Shown: positions 1-8,888, counted from the first letter of the stretch. The stretch is DNA of 64,000 nt from Staphylococcus taiwanensis (GCA_020544305.1 CP058667.1:2439501-2503500), one strand, 5' to 3'. The notes: generated by a model from the sequence alone, not told the origin. Translations and numbers: made by a program.

Positions 1-952
1 AGTAGTTTGTTTCACGAATAAGTTGTTTAGCTGCTTCTGTATCTTTTACTTCAAAGGCAATGACACCCGTATGACCGCTAGCTTGAGCAACATGTATATC
101 ATGATTCAAGTGATCTTTAATACTTGGATGGAATACTTGTTGTACTGCAGGATGATTTTGTAACATCTCAACAATACCTTCTACGTTACGATTAATTTGT
201 TCCATACGTAAACCTAGTGTTTTAATACCACGCACTAATAAGTAGCTGTCTTGTGGTCCAAGTACACCACCAGTTGAATTTGAAATAAAGGCTAAACGTT
301 CACCTAGTTTATCATCTGCTGTAGCTACTAAACCTGCAACAACATCACTATGTCCGCCTAAATATTTAGTTGCAGAATGTAACACAATATCAATACCAAA
401 ATCTAATGGATTTTGATAATAAGGTGTCATAAATGTGTTATCTACTACTGAAATTAAGTTATGCGCTTTCGCAATTTCAGCCGTACGCTTAATATCCGTT
501 ACACGTAATAATGGATTTGAAGGTGTTTCTACATATAACATTTTAGTTTCAGGTTTAATGTAGTCTTTTACATTTTCGATATGTGTTGTATCAACGAAAT
601 CAACATCGATACCATAACGCGTGAAGACTTTTGTTAATGCACGATAAGTACCACCATATACGTCAGAATTTAAAATAAGGTGATCACCTTTATCTAATAA
701 CATAATTACTGCACTAATTGCAGCCATACCTGATCCAAATGCAAAGCCATGTTTACCATTCTCTAAATTAGCAATAACACTTTCAACAGAAGTACGCGTT
801 GGATTAGCTGTACGAGAATATTCATAACCCTGTCTTAAATCACCAATATCATCTTGTAAATACGTGCTTGTTTGATAAATAGGTGTTGTTACTGCACCTG
901 TGAAATCATCTGTCGTATGTCCACCATGAATCATTTGTGTTTTTTTCTTCAT
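1..952 (-). CDS. mccB: Cystathionine gamma-lyase/homocysteine gamma-lyase MccB, 3' end cut by the window
   Basis: PLP-dependent Cys/Met-metabolism enzyme that cleaves cystathionine to cysteine in reverse transsulfuration. It is not a complete ORF because the C-terminus lies outside the window. The reading starts at the ATG at 952 (MKKKTQMIHGGHTTDDFTGA) and stays open to base 1. Family motifs are visible: YSRTANPTR, the GSGMAAISA cofactor region and the PLP-lysine context LHSATKYLGGHSD. The start lies 6 bp beyond the stop of mccA and its Shine-Dalgarno (AAAGGAG) sits within the end of mccA, so the two are translated as a pair. MetB (gamma-synthase) activity cannot be excluded from sequence, but pairing with an MccA-type synthase favours MccB. 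Confidence 0.85.
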   Translation of the reverse strand, partial: MKKKTQMIHGGHTTDDFTGAVTTPIYQTSTYLQDDIGDLRQGYEYSRTANPTRTSVESVIANLENGKHGFAFGSGMAAISAVIMLLDKGDHLILNSDVYGGTYRALTKVFTRYGIDVDFVDTTHIENVKDYIKPETKMLYVETPSNPLLRVTDIKRTAEIAKAHNLISVVDNTFMTPYYQNPLDFGIDIVLHSATKYLGGHSDVVAGLVATADDKLGERLAFISNSTGGVLGPQDSYLLVRGIKTLGLRMEQINRNVEGIVEMLQNHPAVQQVFHPSIKDHLNHDIHVAQASGHTGVIAFEVKDTEAAKQLIRETNY

Positions 953-957
953 TATAA

Positions 958-1860
958 TTATTCTCCTTTATATTCAAATATTTTTTTCGACATATAACGG
1001 TCGCTTCCATCTGGAAAAATCGTTACGATAACGCCCTTGTCGATGTGTTTTTTAATTTCTAAAGCACCTTGTAGTGCTGCCCCTGACGAACTACCTACAA
1101 GTAACCCTTCTTGTTGGGCTAAACGTTTTACATTTTCAAAGCCATCTTTATCACTCACCGTGATAATGTCATCTACTAAAGCACGTTCTAAAAAGATAGG
1201 CCATTTCTCAGAACCAATTCCTTCGATATCATGAGCATGAGCTTCTCCACCATTTAATACTGAGCCTTCGGGTTCAACAATCACATTCTTTACATTGTAA
1301 TGCTGTAAATGTTGAGCGACACCCGTAAACGTGCCACCAGAGCCTGCACCTGCAACAAAATAATCAATGTGTGGCAACGCATCAGTTAATTGCTTGCCTA
1401 ATGTATGCGTATAAGCTGCTGGGTTATGCTCCGTTTCAAACTGATTCATATAAACCGCACCATTCGCATCCGCATATGCACGCGCCTCTTGCTGGGCACC
1501 TATCATACCTTTATCGCGACGCGTACGTTTTATGTCGGCACCAAGCGCACGCATAATGGATATCTTCTCTTCTGAAAAGCCTTCAGGCGCAAAAATGACA
1601 CATTTCAATTGGTAGCGGTTAGCAGCGATGGCTAATCCTATACCTGTATTGCCAGCAGTTGCTTCAACAATCGTATCACCTTTGGAAACACGACCTTCCT
1701 CAATGGCTTTTTCAACTAAGTATTTGCCTAAGCGGTCTTTGATACTACCACCTGGATTAAATTGTTCTAGCTTTGCATAAATTTGTACATTATCATCACT
1801 AAAACTTTCCAACAATACAAGTGGCGTTTGTCCTATTAAGTCATATGCAATCATATTCAT
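958..1860 (-). CDS. mccA: Cystathionine beta-synthase-type PLP enzyme MccA (cysteine synthase family)
   Basis: Fold-type II PLP enzyme of 300 aa that condenses (O-acetyl)serine with homocysteine to cystathionine, or acts as a cysteine synthase. Motifs: the PLP lysine in PGGSIKDR (about residue 41), the substrate loop EATAGNTG (about 66-73), the phosphate loop GAGSGGTFTG (about 170-179) and SSSGA near the C-terminus. It has no regulatory CBS domains. It is followed directly by mccB, the arrangement of the reverse transsulfuration operon of Firmicutes. Two adjacent Met codons compete as start; the first (1860) is used here. A perfect 8-bp inverted repeat encloses the ribosome binding site. Confidence 0.85.
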   Translation of the reverse strand: MNMIAYDLIGQTPLVLLESFSDDNVQIYAKLEQFNPGGSIKDRLGKYLVEKAIEEGRVSKGDTIVEATAGNTGIGLAIAANRYQLKCVIFAPEGFSEEKISIMRALGADIKRTRRDKGMIGAQQEARAYADANGAVYMNQFETEHNPAAYTHTLGKQLTDALPHIDYFVAGAGSGGTFTGVAQHLQHYNVKNVIVEPEGSVLNGGEAHAHDIEGIGSEKWPIFLERALVDDIITVSDKDGFENVKRLAQQEGLLVGSSSGAALQGALEIKKHIDKGVIVTIFPDGSDRYMSKKIFEYKGE

Positions 1861-1863
1861 TAT

Positions 1864-1887
1864 TCAAAGTGCCTTTATACACTTTGA
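1864..1887 (-). promoter_or_regulatory. Inverted repeat around the mccA ribosome binding site
   Basis: TCAAAGTG (1864-1871) and CACTTTGA (1880-1887) form a perfect 8-bp inverted repeat with an 8-nt loop that holds the AAAGG Shine-Dalgarno of mccA. It could be an operator or a translational hairpin. No regulator can be assigned from sequence. Confidence 0.4.
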
Positions 1888-2141
1888 TATAACCTACTTT
1901 CTATAAATAATATTCATTCATCCCAAAAGCATTTTAAATCCTTACTCAATCGCTATGAATTATACATTATCCTTTGTATTATTGCAAAATACTGAACTGT
2001 ACATCTTTTGTAAAAATTCTAATAAATAAGAGGCATCTCAATAACTATCGTTTAGCTAAGCAATCGTGTTACGATAATTAAGATAAACAGATAAACGATG
2101 GGCAATTGTTTTTCAAAAAATGTTATAAAGGAGACTACTAA

Positions 2142-2672
2142 ATGACATCAAAGGCAGATTTATCTTTATCCGTATTTACCAACGAACATTATAAAAATGT
2201 ATCATACACAAATAGCACCTTCAGAAATGCCATGTATGATGATTTGGAAATTAATAAAAGTCGCTTTAAAAACTGCAATTTTTCTGAAGGCATATTTAAA
2301 AATGTTCATACCGTTTCAAACTCTAAACTTATTAACTGTGATTTTAATAGCAGTATTTTCGTGAATATTAATTTCTTCAAGACATTAATGAAAAATATCG
2401 ATTATAGCGTAACTACTTTTGACGATAGTCAATTCAATGCGTTATCTATTGAAACAACTTATTTTAAAGATTGTAGTTTACGAAATGTTACTTTCAAAGA
2501 TGTCGTATTTAAAAAAGTATATTTTGAAAATGTCGCATTGGATTTGTGTCATTTTGAAAATGTAAAACTTAAAGATTGTACATTTAAAAATGTATCTATT
2601 AATAACTCTGCAATTCCTGAAAAATTATTAAAAGTGTTACGCAAACAGGATGTAAAATTTGAGAATATGTAA
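2142..2672 (+). CDS. Pentapeptide-repeat-like protein
   Basis: This 176-aa protein is built almost wholly of imperfect five-residue steps with F or L at the centre, such as FKNCNF, LINCDF, FKDCSL and YFENVAL. This is the pattern of pentapeptide-repeat proteins that fold as a right-handed quadrilateral beta-helix. There is no signal peptide or membrane segment, so it is probably cytosolic. The start ATG follows AAAGGAG at good spacing. It stands alone, divergent from mccA, and a hairpin terminator follows. The biochemical role is unknown. Some relatives mimic DNA and protect gyrase, but nothing here shows that. Confidence 0.75.
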   Translation: MTSKADLSLSVFTNEHYKNVSYTNSTFRNAMYDDLEINKSRFKNCNFSEGIFKNVHTVSNSKLINCDFNSSIFVNINFFKTLMKNIDYSVTTFDDSQFNALSIETTYFKDCSLRNVTFKDVVFKKVYFENVALDLCHFENVKLKDCTFKNVSINNSAIPEKLLKVLRKQDVKFENM

Positions 2673-2680
2673 TGATTATT

Positions 2681-2718
2681 AAAGTCGATGGTTTATAACA
2701 TTAGCCGTCGACTTTTAT
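2681..2718 (+). terminator. Rho-independent terminator after the pentapeptide-repeat gene
   Basis: An 11-bp stem (AAAGTCGATGG / CCGTCGACTTT, one G-T pair) is followed by TTATT, 9 bases past the stop codon. Confidence 0.7.
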
Positions 2719-2824
2719 TGCGTAAGTATACTTGTTATTTAAATAAAATTGATTTAATTGGAAATGTTTTGACCAGAACATTTCAAGGAATATAGAACTA
2801 AGTATCATAAAGGAGGACGCAACG

Positions 2825-3364
2825 ATGCCTGCACATGCTGATGAACATTATAATGAATTTGAACCAAGTGGATTAACGAAAGACGATTTAATAAAATTTG
2901 ATGAATTGAAAGAACAAATAGCCCAATTTAAAAATAATAATGGGAATACTGATTTACAACAACAGATTTCCTCTGAATTAGCCAAATGGAAAGAATATCT
3001 ACGTGATCAATATAGACCGGAAGACTCAGCTGAAAAGTCTAGACTTTCTAACATTGCTGATAAAGTTCAAGGAGATATCGATTCAGCATTTGAATACAAC
3101 GATGGTGAAAAAGTATATGCATTTTTAGAAGCGTCATATCAAAGAAGTAAAGAAGATTTAGTATATGGACGTACGTTGATTCTATATTCAGAAAAAGAAA
3201 CAATTAATAAATCTTTGACATTCTTCAATTCTGAAGAAGAGAATCACAAACTTGCTGATTTTATAATCTCTAAAAACATTGAAATTAGCAAAGAAATTAT
3301 GTCGGATGACTATGTAACATTATTAGAAATTGAACGTGATTATATCAATACACGTTTTCAATAA
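2825..3364 (+). CDS. Conserved staphylococcal protein of unknown function
   Basis: A soluble, charged, mostly helical protein of 179 aa with no signal peptide, membrane segment or cysteine. I do not recognise a domain. The start ATG follows a strong Shine-Dalgarno (AAAGGAGG) 8 bases upstream. A bidirectional terminator follows immediately, shared with the convergent NSS transporter gene. A Glu/Lys-rich central part (residues about 20-60) may form a coiled coil. The gene looks like an ordinary core gene in base composition. Confidence 0.7.
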   Translation: MPAHADEHYNEFEPSGLTKDDLIKFDELKEQIAQFKNNNGNTDLQQQISSELAKWKEYLRDQYRPEDSAEKSRLSNIADKVQGDIDSAFEYNDGEKVYAFLEASYQRSKEDLVYGRTLILYSEKETINKSLTFFNSEEENHKLADFIISKNIEISKEIMSDDYVTLLEIERDYINTRFQ

Positions 3365-3407
3365 AAATAGAGATTGAGGGCGCTACCTCAATCTCTATTT
3401 TTATTTC
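3365..3407. terminator. Bidirectional terminator between convergent genes
   Basis: A perfect 15-bp stem (3365-3379 with 3386-3400) has A-rich and T-rich flanks. It serves the gene ending at 3364 (+) and the transporter ending at 3413 (-). Confidence 0.9.
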
Positions 3408-3412
3408 ATGTT

Positions 3413-4741
3413 CTAAAATAATTGCACTATAAAAACTAATATAATAACTGCCGGCATAATAAATTTAATTAAAAAATACCAAGGTGCAAAGAACTTAAAC
3501 TTATCGCGTCCGAAGCTTTCTTTTAATGCTTCTTTATCTAATAATTGACCTACCACAAGCGTTGTTCCAAGTGCACCTAAAGGCATTAATATATTAGAAA
3601 CAACAAAATCCATATTATCAAAAATTGTACCTGCCCCAAATTTCAAACCACTTAAACTACTAAATGATAATGTTGCCGGAATACTGATGATTAATACTAA
3701 AATACTTGCGATAAACGCAACGGATTTACGTTTTGTATTATCATTCTTCGTAAAGTTGGAAACGTTAAGTTCTAATAATGAAATAGATGATGTTAACGCT
3801 GCAAATAAGAATAGTATTAAAAAGATAAAGTAAAATACTATGCCAAAGCCCATTTGACTAAAGACTAACGGTAAGACTTTAAATAATAAACCTGGTCCTT
3901 CTTGGGGTTGATAGCCAAACGTTTTTAAAGCGGGGAAAATGGCTAAACCAGCTAATACCGATACGAGAATATTCATAACCACTATTGAAATAGCAGATGA
4001 TTTAATTGTCATTTCTTTAGGGGCGTAACTCGCATACGTAATCATCCCTGTTGTTCCCAATGATAATGTAAAGAAAGATTGACCTAACGCAAATAGTACA
4101 CCTTTCATAGATATATCTTCTAATCTTGGTTGTAAAATATAACGCACGCCGTCTATCGCACCGTCTAAAGTTAACGATTTAACAACTACAATGATTAAGA
4201 AAATAAATAATAGAGGCATCATCACTTTAGACGCTTTTTCGAGTCCTTGTTCAACACCTAACATCACAATAATCATGGTTAAAAAGATAAAAATCCCCTG
4301 TCCTAATACAGTTAACCAAGGGTTACTAATAATTGCTTCAAAATTAATACTTGTAAGTGATGTTTTCTCAATCGATAGCATTTGTAAGATCACATTACCG
4401 ATATAAATAATAATCCAACCGCCGATAACACTATAGAAGCCAAATAATATAAATACTGCTAAATTACCATTCCATCCAATAATATTCAGCCATTTTTTAC
4501 CAGTTAATTTACTATATATTTTTGTAGTGTAAGTTCGTCCCATTTTACCTACAGTAAATTCCATAATTAATAGTGGTAGTCCTACAAATATTGTAAATAA
4601 TAAGAACAATAGTAAGAACGCACCGCCACCATATATCCCTGCCATATATGGAAATTTCCACATTGCGCCTAGTCCAATTGCTGAACCAGCACTTGCTAAG
4701 ATGAATCCAGTTGACGTTTTCCATTGTGATTGGCTGCTCAT
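3413..4741 (-). CDS. Sodium-dependent transporter, NSS/SNF family
   Basis: Membrane transporter of 442 aa of the neurotransmitter:sodium symporter family (LeuT fold), which takes up amino acids or related solutes with sodium. The N-terminal signature SAGSAIGLGAMWKFPY (about residues 17-32) lines the ion/substrate site in TM1. About 11-12 hydrophobic helices follow. The substrate cannot be told from sequence. The start ATG follows AAGGGAG. A perfect 16-bp palindrome sits just upstream of that ribosome binding site. The gene is convergent with the unknown gene to its left and monocistronic. Confidence 0.85.
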   Translation of the reverse strand: MSSQSQWKTSTGFILASAGSAIGLGAMWKFPYMAGIYGGGAFLLLFLLFTIFVGLPLLIMEFTVGKMGRTYTTKIYSKLTGKKWLNIIGWNGNLAVFILFGFYSVIGGWIIIYIGNVILQMLSIEKTSLTSINFEAIISNPWLTVLGQGIFIFLTMIIVMLGVEQGLEKASKVMMPLLFIFLIIVVVKSLTLDGAIDGVRYILQPRLEDISMKGVLFALGQSFFTLSLGTTGMITYASYAPKEMTIKSSAISIVVMNILVSVLAGLAIFPALKTFGYQPQEGPGLLFKVLPLVFSQMGFGIVFYFIFLILFLFAALTSSISLLELNVSNFTKNDNTKRKSVAFIASILVLIISIPATLSFSSLSGLKFGAGTIFDNMDFVVSNILMPLGALGTTLVVGQLLDKEALKESFGRDKFKFFAPWYFLIKFIMPAVIILVFIVQLF

Positions 4742-4753
4742 TCAATTCACTCC

Positions 4754-4769
4754 CTTTAACGCGTTAAAG
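4754..4769 (-). promoter_or_regulatory. 16-bp perfect palindrome at the NSS transporter ribosome binding site
   Basis: CTTTAACGCGTTAAAG is a perfect palindrome. On the gene strand its last bases run into the AAAGGGAG Shine-Dalgarno of the transporter. It is a candidate operator or small hairpin limiting translation. The regulator is unknown. Confidence 0.4.
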
Positions 4770-4892
4770 CGTTTATGCACTTAAGTACTACTTTATCATG
4801 TCTGCTTGAAGAGTGCAATATACATATATTTTTTATTTATTAAATTATATTGTAATATTGAATTAAAAAGAATCTATAAAGGAGGTACTAAC

Positions 4893-5189
4893 ATGTCTTT
4901 AATGCACGAAAAAGTAAAAGCGAATTATTGGAAAGGTAAAGAGGCTGTTGGAGGACATATCTTATTTGAAGATAGTGGCTTTAGATTTACAGCACATGCG
5001 TTAAATATTCAAACTGATTCAGTATTTGTGCCTTATAACATTATTAAAGAAGTAAAACCTTATAGAAGTTTAGGAATCGTACCAAATGGCGTCAAAGTAA
5101 TGGATAAAAATAATAATGAACATAAGTTAGTGGTTTATCAAAAGAAAAACGTTGTACATTTTCTTAATGAGATGAAATCTAATCAATAA
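4893..5189 (+). CDS. Small GRAM/PH-like domain protein
   Basis: Cytosolic 98-aa protein. Beta-rich pattern: GGHILFEDSGFRFTAHALNI, then VPYNIIKEVKPY, then VKVMDKNNNEHKLVVYQKK, ending in a helix (VVHFLNEMKSNQ). This fits GRAM/PH-like small proteins of staphylococci. An upstream in-frame start at 4806 exists, but the ATG at 4893 follows a strong AGGAGG at correct spacing and gives the compact domain, so it is preferred. The function is unknown; membrane-lipid binding is only a family-level guess. Confidence 0.65.
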   Translation: MSLMHEKVKANYWKGKEAVGGHILFEDSGFRFTAHALNIQTDSVFVPYNIIKEVKPYRSLGIVPNGVKVMDKNNNEHKLVVYQKKNVVHFLNEMKSNQ

Positions 5190-5190
5190 G

Positions 5191-5308
5191 ATAAAAGAAG
5201 ACACTAAGCACGATTCCATCATTGATTTACATCCCATAAAGTTAGATTTTAAGTCCAATTTTTGAAATGCAAATCAATCAACATCACATGCACAATGTCT
5301 TCTTTTAT
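5191..5308. terminator. Long nested inverted repeat between convergent genes
   Basis: A 13-bp perfect inverted repeat (5191-5203 with 5296-5308) encloses about 92 nt. The interior contains a second near-perfect stem (ATTGATTT near 5219 with AAATCAAT near 5270). It lies between the convergent genes ending at 5189 and 5328. It probably terminates both, but the loop is unusually long for a simple terminator. Confidence 0.5.
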
Positions 5309-5327
5309 AATACTAAATTGTTATTCT

Positions 5328-5576
5328 TTAACCATTAAAACTATACACTATATCTTGATCTTCATTAACTTCTTCAATACTTAAGCTTTCAATATGATCA
5401 ACGTTAATATAATGTACTTGTTGTCCACTTTTCAGGAAAAGATAGGCAAGTTCGTCAAATTCATCAATCAAACGTTGCACACATGTATCATAGTCCGGAC
5501 CATTCTGAAATGTTTTAAATTCGTTGTATGTCTGCCCAGACGTAGTCGTATAGGTTAGTAAAAATGTTCGTTTCAT
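5328..5576 (-). CDS. Small conserved hypothetical protein
   Basis: Acidic 82-aa protein without signal peptide or membrane helix. It appears alpha/beta (RTFLLTYTTTSG strand pair, then a helix DTCVQRLIDEFDELAYLF). I do not recognise a domain. The start ATG follows an AGGAG-type site. It lies 14 bp downstream of the esterase gene on the same strand and is probably co-transcribed with it. Confidence 0.6.
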   Translation of the reverse strand: MKRTFLLTYTTTSGQTYNEFKTFQNGPDYDTCVQRLIDEFDELAYLFLKSGQQVHYINVDHIESLSIEEVNEDQDIVYSFNG

Positions 5577-5590
5577 TGTATCTCTCCTAA

Positions 5591-6322
5591 TTAATTAGAC
5601 ATGAAAAATTCAGCAATCTCTTTTTCAACATCCTCACTACCGTCACCATGCGTCATAAGATGTTTACATAATGAGTGATTCGTTAGGTCTTTCTCTCGGC
5701 TGTTGATATGTTCAAAAATATAATGTGCACTATCTTGATATGATTGTTCGTCTTTTTCACCATAAAGAATTCTAGCTGGTGTTTGGATATCTCCTAAGTG
5801 TGCAGTGATGTTTGAAATGAAATCTTTAAACACTTTAATATTAGGACGATAAGCTTCAATTTGTTGTAATTGTGCTTGGGCTGTTGTTTCATCAAGATTT
5901 AGCAATTCATTCATGCGTTTACCATAACGTTCTAAACGCCAGGCAATACCCGCTTCTTCTTTTTCACTTGGTGCAGACATGACCGCAATTTTAGCGACAT
6001 CGACTGTTTCTGCTAATTTCAATGTAAATAAACCACCCAATGATACGCCAGTCGCATAAATCGTTTCATAACCTTCTTCTTTTAAAAATTGATAGCCCGC
6101 TAGCACATCATTCCACCAATCATAAACTGTAAATTGCGTAAATTGATCAAGTGGAAGACCATGGCCACTATAATTGGGCGCATAGCATGTATAACCTTCA
6201 TTATTTAGTACAGTCGCTAATGATTTAACATCGCGAATTGTACCTGTAAATGAATGTAATAAAAGCACTGCTTCATTTCGTGTACCTTTAAGATGGATTG
6301 GTCTTGGTGATTTCACTTTCAT
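5591..6322 (-). CDS. Alpha/beta hydrolase, carboxylesterase Est30-like
   Basis: Cytosolic serine esterase of 243 aa. The fold is recognised by the oxyanion region LLLHSFTGT (about 21-28), the nucleophile elbow GVSLGG with Ser94, an Asp in GEKDEQ (about 191) and the catalytic-His region KHLMTHGD (about 221-225). Length and motifs match the monoglyceride lipase/carboxylesterase Est30 group. The natural substrate is unknown. It is followed by a small gene and preceded, 63 bp away, by a patatin gene, so this may be a lipid/ester-related transcription unit. Confidence 0.82.
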   Translation of the reverse strand: MKVKSPRPIHLKGTRNEAVLLLHSFTGTIRDVKSLATVLNNEGYTCYAPNYSGHGLPLDQFTQFTVYDWWNDVLAGYQFLKEEGYETIYATGVSLGGLFTLKLAETVDVAKIAVMSAPSEKEEAGIAWRLERYGKRMNELLNLDETTAQAQLQQIEAYRPNIKVFKDFISNITAHLGDIQTPARILYGEKDEQSYQDSAHYIFEHINSREKDLTNHSLCKHLMTHGDGSEDVEKEIAEFFMSN

Positions 6323-6385
6323 GTTCTATCTCTCCCTTACTTTTGAAAATCAACAAAATTTTAGTCTGCTAGCAGTCTAAAATCT

Positions 6386-7249
6386 TTATTTCTGTGTAAC
6401 CCACTCACTATAGTCCTTATGTATATGTTGAGCGAGTGCTTGACCTTGTAAATAACCTGCATTACCAATTTTTAAAATGTTAGTGGGGTTGTATATATTA
6501 TCTCCAATTTCTGCTTGGCTTTTACTATCTGGACGAATAACTAAAACATGGCTATGTTGACTTAGCTTTTCAGCATCATCATATGCGCCCGGCATCATAC
6601 CTAAGCCATCAGCTAACGGTGCGATAATAATAATTGTATCAGCACCCTCTGCTAACATCGCATTCGTTGGTGAAATCATACCACCGTCAATCCAATCACT
6701 ATTATTTAAACGAATATGTGGCCAAATACCTGGAACTGCACCACTCGCTGTCACAGCATCTTCAAGTGTGACACCACTTTTTGAATTAAACATTCCTGTT
6801 GCACCGGTTTTGGCATTAATGGCGGTAATTTCTAAATTATCTTGCCAAACGACATCACCTAATCGTTGTCTAATTGCTTGTTTACGTTCATTTAAATCGA
6901 CATGAGAAGGTCTTGTATATACAATATCTCCCATCATTTGTCCTACTTTTTTCGCATCATCACGTCCAACTACAAAAGCATTTTGCCATAGGCGATAAAT
7001 ATCCGAAGACATTGTGGCGCGATCGTTTGCGTCACGTCTTTCATCTAATTCATAATAATAATCTCGCATATCATATCCATTAGCCAGTACTGCTCCCACG
7101 AATGAACCTGCTGACGTTCCTATTATTTTATCAGCTTGATCTACTGTCACACCGTTGTCTAATAGGCCTGCTAACACACCAGATTCCCAAGCAATACCAG
7201 TAATGCCGCCTCCACCTAATACTAATGTACGACCCTTTGTCATTGTCAT
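6386..7249 (-). CDS. Patatin-like phospholipase family protein
   Basis: Protein of 287 aa with the complete patatin signature: glycine-rich oxyanion loop LGGGGITG (11-18), nucleophile GTSAG with Ser46, and the dyad Asp188 in DGG. Such enzymes hydrolyse acyl esters of lipids. There is no signal peptide, so it is presumably cytosolic. The start has two close Met codons after an AGGAGAGATGAC context; the first is used. It lies 25 bp downstream of a PAP2 phosphatase on the same strand, suggesting a common lipid-turnover unit. Confidence 0.82.
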   Translation of the reverse strand: MTMTKGRTLVLGGGGITGIAWESGVLAGLLDNGVTVDQADKIIGTSAGSFVGAVLANGYDMRDYYYELDERRDANDRATMSSDIYRLWQNAFVVGRDDAKKVGQMMGDIVYTRPSHVDLNERKQAIRQRLGDVVWQDNLEITAINAKTGATGMFNSKSGVTLEDAVTASGAVPGIWPHIRLNNSDWIDGGMISPTNAMLAEGADTIIIIAPLADGLGMMPGAYDDAEKLSQHSHVLVIRPDSKSQAEIGDNIYNPTNILKIGNAGYLQGQALAQHIHKDYSEWVTQK

Positions 7250-7274
7250 CTCTCCTCTTTTAAACGACTTTGAA

Positions 7275-7988
7275 CTATATATGCTTTGCAGTCTTTTTCG
7301 GAAAATTAAAGTAAAACAGTGGTAATATCATCAGATATAATGCAACCCATAGCATACCTAGCGATACGCCCCCTACAACATCTGTAATATAGTGTGCATG
7401 AAAATATAAGCGACAACATAATATACCTATCCACACCATTGTCGTTACTATATTCGCAATGATTTGTATCGCTTTAATCTTTATCATAGGTATCACAACG
7501 ATAAGCAGTATTAAAGCGAGTAACGTGCTCGCATTAGAATGGCCACTTGGAAATGAATAGCCATGATCTCTCAATAGATGATTATAGGGACGTGGTCTTT
7601 CTATCATTTGTTTAATCAAATAATTTAATAATGTTCCTGTTCCTATTGTAAAAATAATCCATAAAGATAATCGATAATGCTTAAATAATAAAATGAGTGC
7701 TAAAACTACTGTAATATATATAACAGATTTAACTTCACCAATTTCAGCACACAATGTCATTACATTTTGCCAAAAGTGACTTCCAAAATGTCGTTCTGGT
7801 TCTCCGATATGTTGCGTAAGCCAATGTAGTGAACCTAAATCGACACTTTGAATGAATAACGTATTCGTTTTCACACTTATGCCTACAATTATAAAAATAA
7901 TTAACCCAATCATGAACATAGGTACCGTTATCCAAGGTGTGATTTCTATTTTTTGTTTCATACTTCTTTTATCAGTCCCTAATTCCAT
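7275..7988 (-). CDS. PAP2-family membrane phosphatase
   Basis: Integral membrane phosphatase of 237 aa with about six TM helices. The three-part PAP2 motif is intact: K...RPRPYN (about 110-118), PSGHS, and CRLYFHAHYITD with the catalytic His. Likely substrates are phosphatidic acid, phosphatidylglycerol phosphate or undecaprenyl pyrophosphate. The start is uncertain. The Met at 7988 is upstream, but MKQKIEITP at 7961 has a purine-rich AAAGAAG just ahead and could be the true start. It is probably transcribed with the downstream patatin gene. Confidence 0.82.
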   Translation of the reverse strand: MELGTDKRSMKQKIEITPWITVPMFMIGLIIFIIVGISVKTNTLFIQSVDLGSLHWLTQHIGEPERHFGSHFWQNVMTLCAEIGEVKSVIYITVVLALILLFKHYRLSLWIIFTIGTGTLLNYLIKQMIERPRPYNHLLRDHGYSFPSGHSNASTLLALILLIVVIPMIKIKAIQIIANIVTTMVWIGILCCRLYFHAHYITDVVGGVSLGMLWVALYLMILPLFYFNFPKKTAKHI

Positions 7989-8023
7989 AAATTTCTTTCA
8001 TCTATTAAAACATGCCTATTGCC

Positions 8024-8728
8024 TCAAGAAAAATCATTAAGATGTTTCACTTGGCGTCCTTGTTCATCAAAGTTATCTGGGTCAAGCCATTGTTCAAATC
8101 TTACTTTTACATCTGGCCATTCCTCATCCAACATCGCAAACCAAGCGGTATCTCTGTTACGTCCTTTACAAATATTCGCATGTCTGAATATACCTTCAAA
8201 TGTAAATCCAAATCGCTGTGCGGCATGTTTAGACGGTGCATTTAAATTATCGCATTTCCATTCATATCGTCTATATCCTAGTGTTTCAAAGACATATCTA
8301 GCTAATAGATATTGTATTTCTGTTCCTACACGTGTTTTCTTTAATTGGTTGGAATAGATAATATTCCCAACTTCAATTGACCCTTGGCCTGGATTGATAC
8401 GCATTAATGCCAGAATACCCAAAGGCTGTTTGTGTATATTATCTATAATAGTAAAGAAGTATTTATCCTCACTACTTATCAACTCGTTAATATACGCTTC
8501 GAATTCACGCTTGTTATTAAAAGGACCCTCATAAAGATATGTCCAATTACGGTTTGCTTCACTATTACATAACACATCGTATAACGCATTGATATGATTT
8601 GCATTCAACTTTGTTAAAGTGCCATAACGCCCTTCTAAATTCTGTGCATTAGGAAATGGCGGTGTTACATAGTTATCTAATGCATCTCCAATTGGTTGTT
8701 TGTATTCGTTCATACGCATCGTTTTCAA
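8024..8728 (-). CDS. GNAT-family N-acetyltransferase (RimJ/RimL type)
   Basis: Protein of 234 aa with a RimL-type GNAT core: IEVGNIIYSNQLKKTRVGTEIQYLLARYVFE carries the acetyl-CoA-binding strand/helix. It is followed by YEWKCDNLNAPSKHAAQRFGFTFEGIFRHA, the typical C-terminal signature of the RimJ/RimL group. It is longer than minimal GNATs because of an N-terminal extension of about 40 aa. The substrate could be a ribosomal protein N-terminus or a small molecule. It is encoded alone between PAP2 and mpsC. Confidence 0.8.
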   Translation of the reverse strand: MKTMRMNEYKQPIGDALDNYVTPPFPNAQNLEGRYGTLTKLNANHINALYDVLCNSEANRNWTYLYEGPFNNKREFEAYINELISSEDKYFFTIIDNIHKQPLGILALMRINPGQGSIEVGNIIYSNQLKKTRVGTEIQYLLARYVFETLGYRRYEWKCDNLNAPSKHAAQRFGFTFEGIFRHANICKGRNRDTAWFAMLDEEWPDVKVRFEQWLDPDNFDEQGRQVKHLNDFS

Positions 8729-8836
8729 CTCCTACACTGCCTTTGTGTAAATTGTACACTAAAGCTATAAAATAAGCTCATGATAGGTTTGGTAAAATAG
8801 CGATGATTTTATTACCCATCATTTGGATTTATACAA

Positions 8837-8875
8837 AAAACGATAAAAAACGCGTCGTGCGTTTTTTATCGTTTT
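8837..8875. terminator. Strong bidirectional terminator downstream of mpsC
   Basis: A perfect 17-bp stem (8837-8853 with 8859-8875) has a 5-nt loop, with A- and T-tracts on both sides. It ends the mpsABC transcript 14 bp after the mpsC stop. Confidence 0.9.
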
Positions 8876-8888
8876 GCATCATCATCAT

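Noticed and set aside
7852..8357. Several overlapping plus-strand open frames around the PAP2 and GNAT genes
   Set aside because: They are antisense shadows of well-conserved minus-strand genes.
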